Source: Dechloromonas sp. UBA6271
GTDB taxonomy: Bacteria > Pseudomonadota > Gammaproteobacteria > Burkholderiales > Rhodocyclaceae
Length of the DNA: 64,000 nt
Reading direction: 5' to 3'
NCBI GenBank assembly: GCA_002440665.1
Contig: DJUX01000005.1
Span: forward strand, 1-64,000
Part shown: positions 16,624-25,677 of the stretch, in pieces
Layout: every line of letters begins with the position of its first letter
Numbering within the stretch: position 1 is the first letter of the stretch
The notes under the pieces: generated by a model
What the model saw: the letters and a program-made list of their open reading frames with translations, nothing else
Database searches by the model: none
Told to the model about the DNA's origin: nothing
Program-made: the position numbers and the translations under genes

Positions 16624-17202
16624 ATGCAAAAATTCAGCAAACTCACCGCCGCCCTCGTCCTCGCCGCTGCTGTCGCCGCACCGGCGCTGGCTGCCCCGCA
16701 GACCTTCGTCATCGACGGCACCCACACCTTCCCGCGCTTCTCTTACAACCACCTGGGTTTTTCGACCCAGCTCAGCCGCTTCGACACGACAACCGGCAAG
16801 GTCGTCTTCGACAAGGTCGCCAAGACCGGCGCGGTCGACATCGTGATTGACACCAAATCCGTCAGCACCGGCTACACCACCTTCAACGAGCACATCCAGG
16901 GCGAGGATTTCCTCGACACCGCCAAGTTCCCGACCGCCACCTTCAAGTCCACCAAGGTGATCTTCGAAGGCGACAAGCCGGCCAAGATCGAAGGCAACCT
17001 GACCCTGAAGGGCGTCACCAAGCCGGTCACGCTGACCGTCACCGACTTCAAGACCGCACCGCACCCGATGCTGAAGAAGGACGCGATCGGCGCCAATGCC
17101 ACGACCACCGTCAAGCGCACCGACTTCAACATGGGCAAGAACGTGCCCTACGTCGGCGACGAAGTGCGCATCGACATCGGCCTCGAAGCGATCCAGCAGT
17201 AA
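16624..17202 (+). CDS. YceI family periplasmic protein (second copy)
   Basis: The protein is 192 aa with its own signal peptide (AALVLAAAVAAPALA). It shows the classic YceI pattern FVIDGTHTFPRFSYNHLGFSTQ, SVSTGYTTFNEHIQGEDFLD, LTLKGVTKPVTL and VPYVGDEVRIDIGLEAI. It is a divergent paralogue of the gene just upstream rather than a recent duplicate, since the two differ throughout. It is followed by a strong terminator. Confidence 0.93.
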   Translation: MQKFSKLTAALVLAAAVAAPALAAPQTFVIDGTHTFPRFSYNHLGFSTQLSRFDTTTGKVVFDKVAKTGAVDIVIDTKSVSTGYTTFNEHIQGEDFLDTAKFPTATFKSTKVIFEGDKPAKIEGNLTLKGVTKPVTLTVTDFKTAPHPMLKKDAIGANATTTVKRTDFNMGKNVPYVGDEVRIDIGLEAIQQ

Positions 17203-17218
17203 GGTTCGCGCAGGGCAG

Positions 17219-17250
17219 CGCGGGGCTTCGCAGGAAGCCCCGCTTTTTTA
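17219..17250 (+). terminator. intrinsic terminator after yceI
   Basis: Stem GCGGGGCTT / AAGCCCCGC with a CGCAGG loop, followed by TTTTTT. Confidence 0.9.
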
Positions 17251-17356
17251 CGCCTGTACCAGAGCATGGATTTGCGCCAGATCACGGCCCTGCGCCGGCG
17301 AACTGTTAAGCTTCGCTGACCTCACCACCGGAAACACCTCCTCAGCGGAGAATGGC

Positions 17357-17665
17357 ATGAACCGACGCATCCTGCCCCTGGCGCTCGCCGCGCTGGCGAT
17401 CACGCTGTCGATCACGCTGGCCGGATCGGCTCTGGCGCGCGGCCCCTGGCGGGCGAGCGAACAGAACACCAAGGGCTGGTACTTCATGACGCCCGAGGAG
17501 CGCATCGAGCACCAGGCGCGCATACGCAGCTTCAAGACCTTTGAGGAATGCCGCGCCTACCAAACGGAACATCACAAGCTGATGGAAGCCCGGGCGCGGG
17601 AACAGGGGCGCCCTCTCCCCGGAGGCCACCGCGACATCTGCGAACACCTGCGCCCGCCGCGCTAG
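17357..17665 (+). CDS. small exported hypothetical protein (102 aa)
   Basis: The start at ATG 17357 has an AGCGGAG ribosome-binding site. The N-terminal signal (PLALAALAITLSITLAGSALA) is followed by a soluble basic tail with GWYFMTPEERIEHQARIRSF, YQTEHHKLMEARA and a single late Cys. The MTPEERxEHQxR pattern occurs in many short periplasmic proteins of unknown function. It is separated by 16 nt from the ferric-reductase-like gene and may be its partner. Confidence 0.75.
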   Translation: MNRRILPLALAALAITLSITLAGSALARGPWRASEQNTKGWYFMTPEERIEHQARIRSFKTFEECRAYQTEHHKLMEARAREQGRPLPGGHRDICEHLRPPR

Positions 17666-17681
17666 GCTGGAATTCACCCGG

Positions 17682-18935
17682 ATGCACGCCCACCGCCCCC
17701 TGGCCATCCCGCTGATCTCGACAACACTGGTCGGCCTGACCGTCCTCTGGGTCTTCCCGGAAAACCTGGGTTTCTGGCGCAGCGTCGCCATCGTTTCCGG
17801 CTGGGCCGGTTGCGGACTGCTGGCCGCCAGCCTGCTGCTGATGATCCGCGAGGCAAGACTGGCGGCCTGGCTGGGCGGCCTGGAAAGCATGTACCGCTGG
17901 CATCACCGGCTCGGCGTGTCGGCCTATCTAGCCCTCCTCGTCCATCCGCTGGCGCTGGCCACCGCCGGCTGGAGCGAAGCGCCGGCACTCGCCTGGGCCA
18001 TGCTGGCACCGTGGCAACAGGGCTGGCCGGTATGGCTTGGCTGGGCGGCGCTGCTCTGCCTGATGACGGGACTGGCGCTGGCCCTGTCGCCCGCCATGCC
18101 CTACGCCCGCTGGCGGGGGCTGCACAACCTGCTGGCGCTGGCGATCGTTCTCGCCCTCGGCCATCTCCTGCTGCTCGGGCTCGACTACCTGCTGCTCTGG
18201 TCGCCGCTGCTCGCGCTGGCCCTCATTCTCTGGCGCTTCCTGCGCGCCGACCTCGGGCTCGCCGCCACACCCCATGTCGTCGCGCGGGTCGACCATCCGT
18301 CAGCCGAGGTCGTCGAGGTCCGCCTGCAGCCGCTGGCGCACCCGCTCGCCGCCCGCCCCGGCCAGTTCGTGCTGGCCGCCTTCCTCGACGGTCCCGGCTT
18401 CCGCGGCTGCGGCGAATATCATCCCTACACCATCAGTGCCGTTGCGCCGGACGGGGAAATCGCGCTGGGCATCAAGGCGCTGGGGGACTGCACCCGCCAC
18501 CTGCAAACGGTGGTGCCCGGCGTCGCGGTGCGCATCGAGGGGCCGTTCGGCGATTTTCTGAACGAGCGCCCGGCCGGCCCCGAACTCTGGCTCGCCGGCG
18601 GAATCGGCATCACGCCCTTCCTCGGCGTACTGCGCAGCGGCCCGCTGCCCCATCCCGTGCGCCTGATCTACCTGCACCGCAATGAGCACGACGCCACCTT
18701 TCGCGACGAAATTGCGACGCTGGCCAAGATCCAACCCCGCCTGGCGCTGGACATCATCGCTTGTGGCGATCGGCTGCCGGATCTCGCCGCCTTGCTGCCG
18801 GCGGCGCCGGATCTCGCCGGACACGAGTGCTACCTGTGCGGTCCGCCCGGCCTGCTCGCCGCCGCCGTCCGGCTACTGCGGCAGCGCAGCGTCAGCCCTG
18901 CCCGTATCCACTTCGAACATTTCGACTTCCGATGA
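17682..18935 (+). CDS. ferric-reductase-like transmembrane flavoprotein (FNR-type)
   Basis: The protein is 417 aa. The N-terminal 190 residues are hydrophobic, with a ferric-reductase-like membrane domain whose His residues include YRWHHRLGVSAYLALLVHP and GLHNLLALAIVLALGH. The C-terminal half is a ferredoxin-NADP reductase module: the FAD motif YHPYTISA, the nucleotide-binding LAGGIGITPFLGVL and the terminal YLCGPPGLLAA. It probably transfers electrons from NAD(P)H across the inner membrane. The stop overlaps the next start (ATGA). Confidence 0.88.
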   Translation: MHAHRPLAIPLISTTLVGLTVLWVFPENLGFWRSVAIVSGWAGCGLLAASLLLMIREARLAAWLGGLESMYRWHHRLGVSAYLALLVHPLALATAGWSEAPALAWAMLAPWQQGWPVWLGWAALLCLMTGLALALSPAMPYARWRGLHNLLALAIVLALGHLLLLGLDYLLLWSPLLALALILWRFLRADLGLAATPHVVARVDHPSAEVVEVRLQPLAHPLAARPGQFVLAAFLDGPGFRGCGEYHPYTISAVAPDGEIALGIKALGDCTRHLQTVVPGVAVRIEGPFGDFLNERPAGPELWLAGGIGITPFLGVLRSGPLPHPVRLIYLHRNEHDATFRDEIATLAKIQPRLALDIIACGDRLPDLAALLPAAPDLAGHECYLCGPPGLLAAAVRLLRQRSVSPARIHFEHFDFR

Positions 18936-19297
18936 TGCGCAAGCTCTTCCTGCTCGGCACGGGCGCTTTCTGGATCGCCGTCCTCTTGGTCTGGGCAGGT
19001 GCCCGCTGGCTGCCCTCAGTGCCGGAGCAAGCACTGCCCCCCACCGAAAAGCGATTCACGCTGGAAGAAATCGCCCGTCATGCGAGCCCGGAGGACTGCT
19101 GGATGGCGATCGAGCGCACGGTGTACGACCTCACCCCCTACCTGCCTGAGCATCCGTCGAGATCCGGGATCGTCGATCCCTGGTGCGGCAAGGAGGCGAC
19201 GGAAGCCTACCGGTCAAAGATGAAAGGCCGCCCGCACTCGCCGGAAGCCGACCACCTGCTGACCCAATACCGGGTTGGGGCACTGGAAGAACCCTGA
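18932..19297 (+). CDS. membrane-anchored cytochrome b5-like protein
   Basis: The protein is 121 aa. It has an N-terminal membrane anchor (LFLLGTGAFWIAVLLVWAGA) and a C-terminal b5-like domain: FTLEEIARHASPEDCWMAIERT, VYDLTPYLPEHP and KGRPHSPEADHLL. The usual HPGG haem motif is replaced by HPSRSG, but the first His and a later His (GRPHSPEAD) are placed to ligate haem. It is coupled by ATGA to the flavoprotein upstream, so an electron-transfer partnership is likely. Confidence 0.8.
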   Translation: MMRKLFLLGTGAFWIAVLLVWAGARWLPSVPEQALPPTEKRFTLEEIARHASPEDCWMAIERTVYDLTPYLPEHPSRSGIVDPWCGKEATEAYRSKMKGRPHSPEADHLLTQYRVGALEEP

Positions 19298-19298
19298 A

Positions 19299-19544
19299 TC
19301 AGCGCACCCGTGCGCCGAGATAGGCCAGCGCGTCGTTCAGGGTCACCAATTTGGCGTAGTCGGCCTCGGGGATATCGACCGCCAGTTTTTCGTGCAGGCC
19401 GAGCAGGAAATTCAGCCAGTCCATCGAATCGAGATCGACCTGGTTGCGCAAGGGCTTGTCGGCGCGTAACTCGTCGGCCTCGACTTCCGGCGCGATCGAC
19501 AGCAGCGTCGCCAGCACGACTTTTCTGAGTTCATCCTGGGTCAT
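19299..19544 (-). CDS. acyl carrier protein
   Basis: The protein is 81 aa, acidic and helical. DLDSMDWLNF contains the Ser that receives phosphopantetheine (DSM/L motif), and the spacing from both ends fits ACP. It is the last gene of the minus-strand block with E2 and E1 and starts 11 nt after the E2 stop, with a GGGGGAG ribosome-binding site. A dedicated ACP at the end of a 2-oxoacid dehydrogenase operon is unusual. It is not the fatty-acid-synthesis ACP, because its sequence differs from AcpP around the Ser. Confidence 0.85.
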   Translation of the reverse strand: MTQDELRKVVLATLLSIAPEVEADELRADKPLRNQVDLDSMDWLNFLLGLHEKLAVDIPEADYAKLVTLNDALAYLGARVR

Positions 19545-19555
19545 CGGCTCCCCCT

Positions 19556-20662
19556 TTACAGTTTTTCCGGCTGCTGCAGCCAGTCGCGTAGCTCGGCCAG
19601 AAACAGCGCGCCGCGGTGGCCGTCGGAGACGCGATGGTCGGCCGCCAGGCTGGCCGTCAGCACCGGCGCCACGGTTAAACCACCCGCCGCATCGACCCAC
19701 GGCCGCGGCGTGATACGCCCGAAACCGACCAGCGCCACCTGCGGCGGATAGATCACGCCATAGACGGCCTCCACGCCCTGCTCGCCCAGATTGGTCACGG
19801 TAATCGTCGGGTCGGACATCTCCGAACTTTTCAGCGACCCGGCACGAGCGCGCTTGACCAGGTCGGCAAGATCGCGCATTACCTCGTCCAGGGTCTTTTC
19901 GCCGACATCGTGGATGGCCGGCGCGATCAGCCCGCCCTGGCGCATGGAGATCGCCACCCCGATGTGGGCAGCGGCGACCGGCTGGAAGGCGCTGTCGCGG
20001 AAGAAACCGTTCATTTCCGGGTATTTCTGCAACGCCAGGGCGACGGCCTTCAGTTGCAGCGCCGCCATCAGCAGCCGTCCGGTGATCGGGCGGCCGGCGT
20101 TGGCCTCGCTCAGCCAGGCCTGCGCCCGTTCCATGGCAATCGCTTCCGCCAGGTAGTAATGCGGAATCTCGCGTTTCGAGCGGCTCATCGCGGCAGCGAT
20201 GGCCTTGCGCATCTCCGCCTGGCGGTCGCTCGTGGCCGCAGGTTTGGAGGACGAACGTTGCGCGGCAGCAGCGTCGACGTCGGCCAGGGTGACCGCACCG
20301 CCGGGGCCGCTGCCGGCGAGCGTATCCACATCGATACCCAGCGCCTCGGCACGCTTGCGCGCCGCCGGCGATATCTTCCGCCGGCCGGCAGGCGGCGCCG
20401 GCCTGGCCGGCGCACCGGCCTTTTCCCCCGGCGCCAGCAATGTCGCCAGCACCGTACCGACAGGAATCGTCGCACCCGGTTCGATCAGTAGTTCATGGAC
20501 CGTGCCGTCGAACCAGATCTCGACGTCCACCGCCGCCTTCGAGGTATCGACGATGGCGACGACCTGCCCCTTCTTCACCCGGTCGCCGGGCTTGATCTTC
20601 CACTCCAGCAGCTTGCCCTCGTCCATGTCCGAACCGATGGACGGCAACTTGAACTCAAGCAT
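19556..20662 (-). CDS. dihydrolipoamide acyltransferase (E2) of a 2-oxoacid or acetoin dehydrogenase complex
   Basis: The protein is 368 aa. It has one lipoyl domain (residues 1-75, lipoyl-Lys in VDTSKAAVDVE), a peripheral subunit-binding domain (RKISPAARKRAEALGID, then GSGPGGAVTLADVD) and a catalytic core ending in SLAADHRVSDGHRGA, where DHRVSDG holds the catalytic His and Asp. It transfers the acyl group from lipoyl to CoA. It overlaps E1 beta by 8 nt. No E3 gene is in the window, so the cell's general lipoamide dehydrogenase must serve. Confidence 0.93.
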   Translation of the reverse strand: MLEFKLPSIGSDMDEGKLLEWKIKPGDRVKKGQVVAIVDTSKAAVDVEIWFDGTVHELLIEPGATIPVGTVLATLLAPGEKAGAPARPAPPAGRRKISPAARKRAEALGIDVDTLAGSGPGGAVTLADVDAAAAQRSSSKPAATSDRQAEMRKAIAAAMSRSKREIPHYYLAEAIAMERAQAWLSEANAGRPITGRLLMAALQLKAVALALQKYPEMNGFFRDSAFQPVAAAHIGVAISMRQGGLIAPAIHDVGEKTLDEVMRDLADLVKRARAGSLKSSEMSDPTITVTNLGEQGVEAVYGVIYPPQVALVGFGRITPRPWVDAAGGLTVAPVLTASLAADHRVSDGHRGALFLAELRDWLQQPEKL

Positions 20663-21626
20663 TGAGCAACTCCTTGACGGCGGCGACGATCTTCGCCGGC
20701 TGCGGCAGCGCCGCCTCTTCCATGTGCCGGGCGTAGGGAATCGGCACTTCTGCGCTGCACACGCGCACCGGCGGCGCATCAAGATCGTAGAAGCAGTCCT
20801 CGACGATGCGCGCTACCACTTCCGCCGCCAGGCTGCCGCTCTTCCAGCCTTCATCGACGACGACCGCACGATGCGTTTTGCGCACCGACGCGGCGATGGT
20901 TTCCGTATCCAGCGGCCGCAGCAGGCGCAGATCGATCACCTCGGCGTCTATTCCGGCATCGGCCAGTTCCGCCGCCGCCTGCATGGCCTTGGGCAGGCAG
21001 CCGCCGTAGGCGAAGACGCTGACCTGCGAACCCTCGCGGCGCACGGCGGCGCGGGCGATGTCGCACTGCCAGTCGTCCGCCAGTTCGCCTTCCAGGTTGT
21101 AGAGCTGGGCATGCTCGAAGATGATCACCGGGTCGGGATCGGCCAGCGCCGGGGCGAGCATGCCGCGCGCGTCGCCGATGGTTGCCGGCGCCAGGACGCG
21201 GATGCCCGGGATGTGGGCGTACCAGTTCTCCAGGCTGTGCGAATGCTGCGCGGCCAGCTGGCGACCGGCGCCGGTCGCCATGCGCACCACCAGCGGCACC
21301 GAGAACTGCCCGCCTGACATGTGGCGCAGGACGGCCGCGGTATTGACGATCTGGTCGAGCGCCAGCAGGCTGAAGTTGACCGTCATCACCTCGACGATGG
21401 GCCGCATGCCGCCGAGCGCCGCGCCGATCCCGGCGCCGACGAACCCAAGTTCGGAAAGCGGCGTATCGCGGATCCGCTCCGGACCGAATTCCTCGATGAA
21501 GCCCTTGGACACGGCGTAGGTGCCACCATATTTCCCGACGTCCTCGCCCATCAGGAAGACGCGCGGGTCGCCGGCCAGCGCCTCGTGCATCGCCTGGCGC
21601 ATCGCCTCGCGGTAGCTGATCTTCAT
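20655..21626 (-). CDS. 2-oxoacid / acetoin dehydrogenase E1 component, beta subunit
   Basis: The protein is 323 aa. It has MGEDVGKYGGTYAVSKGF and RIRDTPLSELGFVGAGIGAALGG near the N-terminus, AAQHSHSLENWYAHIPGIRVLAPAT in the middle and VIDLRLLRPLDTETI, the standard order for E1 beta. It forms the thiamine-diphosphate active site with the alpha subunit. The gene starts inside the 3' end of E1 alpha (4-nt overlap). Confidence 0.93.
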   Translation of the reverse strand: MKISYREAMRQAMHEALAGDPRVFLMGEDVGKYGGTYAVSKGFIEEFGPERIRDTPLSELGFVGAGIGAALGGMRPIVEVMTVNFSLLALDQIVNTAAVLRHMSGGQFSVPLVVRMATGAGRQLAAQHSHSLENWYAHIPGIRVLAPATIGDARGMLAPALADPDPVIIFEHAQLYNLEGELADDWQCDIARAAVRREGSQVSVFAYGGCLPKAMQAAAELADAGIDAEVIDLRLLRPLDTETIAASVRKTHRAVVVDEGWKSGSLAAEVVARIVEDCFYDLDAPPVRVCSAEVPIPYARHMEEAALPQPAKIVAAVKELLNA

Positions 21627-22606
21627 GGCGCCACCGCGGGCGTATAGACATCCGTCAGCAGGTCGTTGACCGACTCCAATTCTGCCCTTTCCGCGAAGTC
21701 GACCGCAGCAGCCACCTCCTTCTCCGCCTGCGCATCGAGCTTGAGGAATTCCTTCTCGCTCAGCTTGCCTTCCGCCTTCAGCCGCGCCGAGAAGGTGTGC
21801 AGCGGCCCACGCTCTTTCCATTTCTCGACCTCGGCCTTGTCGCGGTAAAGCTCGGGATCGAACATCGAATGCGCGCGGAAGCGGTAGGTCTGGTATTCGA
21901 GGAAGAAGGGACCGGCGCCGGCGCGCACCTGCCCGGCTGCCAGCCGCGTCGCTTCGAGCACGGCAACCACGTCCATGCCGTCCACCTTGGCGGCGGCCAT
22001 GCGGTAGCCGGCTGCCTTGACGCTCAGATCGACCTGGGCTTCGGCGCGCTCCAGGGCCGTCCCCATGCCGTAAAGATTGTTTTCGCAGCAGAACAATACC
22101 GGCAGCTTCCACAGCGCCGCCAGATTCATTGCCTCGTGAAAAGCTCCCTCGGCCACCGCGCCATCGCCGAAGAAGCAGGCGGTGACCATCGGGATTCCCT
22201 GCATCTTGTCGGCCAGCGCCAGCCCGACGGCCAGCGGCAGCCCGCCGCCGACGATGGCGTTGCCGCCGTAGAAACGCGTCGCGGAATCGAACAGGTGCAT
22301 CGACCCGCCCCGCCCGCGGGAACACCCGGCGGCCTTGCCGAACATCTCCGCCATGATGGCGTTCATCGACACGCCGCGCACCAGCGCATGGCCATGCTCG
22401 CGATAGGTCGCGACGATGTTGTCTTCCGCCGTCAGCGCGTGCAGCGCACCGACCGCGCAGGCCTCTTCGCCGATGTAGAGGTGCAGGAAGCCGCGAATCT
22501 TGCCCGCCCCGTAGAGCTCGGCGCACTTCTCCTCCATCCGGCGGATGCGCAGCATGTCGGTCAGCAGACGGATGGCGAAGGCCTTGTCGTAGGGAACCGG
22601 TTCCAT
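21623..22606 (-). CDS. 2-oxoacid / acetoin dehydrogenase E1 component, alpha subunit
   Basis: The protein is 327 aa. The thiamine-diphosphate motif is CFFGDGAVAEGAFHEAMNLAALWKLPVLFCCENN, and the alpha-subunit loop has GRGGSMHLFD. Size and motifs fit acetoin dehydrogenase AcoA and compact PdhA enzymes equally. I chose ATG 22606 (MEPVPY) because GGAGG lies 6 nt before it; the TTG two codons earlier is less likely. The upstream acyl-CoA synthetase stops 3 nt before this start. Confidence 0.92.
   Translation of the reverse strand: MEPVPYDKAFAIRLLTDMLRIRRMEEKCAELYGAGKIRGFLHLYIGEEACAVGALHALTAEDNIVATYREHGHALVRGVSMNAIMAEMFGKAAGCSRGRGGSMHLFDSATRFYGGNAIVGGGLPLAVGLALADKMQGIPMVTACFFGDGAVAEGAFHEAMNLAALWKLPVLFCCENNLYGMGTALERAEAQVDLSVKAAGYRMAAAKVDGMDVVAVLEATRLAAGQVRAGAGPFFLEYQTYRFRAHSMFDPELYRDKAEVEKWKERGPLHTFSARLKAEGKLSEKEFLKLDAQAEKEVAAAVDFAERAELESVNDLLTDVYTPAVAP
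21677..21711 (-). repeat. USS-like element, copy 4
   Basis: Exact core preceded by CTGC, then GGAAAG and GGGCAGAATT: one of the best copies, inside the E1 alpha coding sequence (encoding AAVDFAER). Confidence 0.8.
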
Positions 22607-22608
22607 CG

Positions 22609-24399
<1,791 letters not shown>

Positions 24400-24447
24400 T
24401 GAATCCTAGACCCGGTTCCCGGTATGCGCAAATGGCGCCGGCCACGC

Positions 24448-25575
24448 TCAGGCGCTGCCTGCGAGAGCCTCTCGTGCCGCCAGATAATTCACCCCGAGCG
24501 CTTCGGCAACCGGCGGACAGGTGATCTCCCCGGCATGGACATTCAGTCCTGCGAGCAAATGCGGGTCGGCCAGCAGCGCTTGCCGAATGCCCTTGTCGGC
24601 CAGCGCCAGGACGAAGGGCAAGGTGGCATTGTTCAAGGCGAAGGTCGAGGTTCTCGCCACCGCGCCCGGCATGTTGGCGACACAGTAGTGCACGATGCCG
24701 TCGATAACGTAGGTGGGGTCGGCGTGGGTAGTCGGACGACTGGTTTCGAAACAACCACCCTGGTCGATCGACACGTCCACCAGCACCGAGCCGGGGCGGA
24801 TCAGCTTCAGTTGCCCCCGCGAAACGAGGCGTGGCGTCGCCGCGCCGGGGATCAGCACGGCACCGACGATCAGGTCGGAGTCGGACAAGGCGGCCTCGAT
24901 CGCTTCACCCGTCGAATAGACCGTCCGCACCCGGCCCCCGAAGCGGCTGTCGAGCCAGCGCAGCCGCTCCAGCGAACGGTTGATGACCGTCACCTGGGCG
25001 CCGATGCCAACCGCCGTCAGCGCCGCGTTGTAGCCGACCACGCCGCCGCCGAGTATCGTCACCCGGCCCGGCGGCACTCCGGGAACGCCGCCCAGCAGCA
25101 CGCCCGACCCGCCCTTCGATTTCTCCAGATGGGCCGCGCCGGCCTGGATCGACATCCTGCCGGCGACTTCACTCATCGGCACGAGCAGCGGCAGGGCGCC
25201 GGCCGAATCGGTCACCGTTTCGTAGGCGATGGCCGTCGCACCTGAAGTCCGGAGCAACGCGGCCTGGCCCGGATCGGGCGCCAGGTGCAAGTAGGTGAAG
25301 ATCGCCTGGCCGGGCCGCAACAACTCGCATTCCTGAGGTTGCGGCTCCTTGACCTTGACGACCAGTTCGGCGCGCGCGAACATTTCGCCGGGCGTTGCCA
25401 CCACCTCGGCACCAGCACCGCGATAGGCGTCGTCCGACAAGCCGATGCCCGCCCCCGCATCCTGCTGGACGATAACCTGATGGCCGCGCCGTGCGAGTTC
25501 GCGCACGCTCGCGGGCGTCAGGCCGACACGGTATTCGTGGTTCTTGATTTCCCGGGGAACGCCGATGCGCATCAT
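24448..25575 (-). CDS. ald: alanine dehydrogenase
   Basis: The protein is 375 aa and oxidatively deaminates L-alanine to pyruvate with NAD. It has the N-terminal MRIGVPREIKNHEYRVGLTP, VKVKEPQ, the NAD-binding VTILGGGVVGYNAALTAVGIGAQV and SIDQGGCFETSRPTTH, all standard for Ald. The gene ends 48 nt before the acyl-CoA synthetase start on the same strand. Pyruvate from Ald could be a substrate of the downstream dehydrogenase, which favours a pyruvate dehydrogenase-like reading of that complex. Confidence 0.95.
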   Translation of the reverse strand: MMRIGVPREIKNHEYRVGLTPASVRELARRGHQVIVQQDAGAGIGLSDDAYRGAGAEVVATPGEMFARAELVVKVKEPQPQECELLRPGQAIFTYLHLAPDPGQAALLRTSGATAIAYETVTDSAGALPLLVPMSEVAGRMSIQAGAAHLEKSKGGSGVLLGGVPGVPPGRVTILGGGVVGYNAALTAVGIGAQVTVINRSLERLRWLDSRFGGRVRTVYSTGEAIEAALSDSDLIVGAVLIPGAATPRLVSRGQLKLIRPGSVLVDVSIDQGGCFETSRPTTHADPTYVIDGIVHYCVANMPGAVARTSTFALNNATLPFVLALADKGIRQALLADPHLLAGLNVHAGEITCPPVAEALGVNYLAAREALAGSA

Positions 25576-25677
25576 TTCCTCCTCCAGCGATCGCTGCAGC
25601 CAGCCTGGTCCGATTGGTAGCAGTGGCCTGTTACGAGTAATCTAGCGGAAAATACCAGCGGAAAAAGCGCCAATCAA

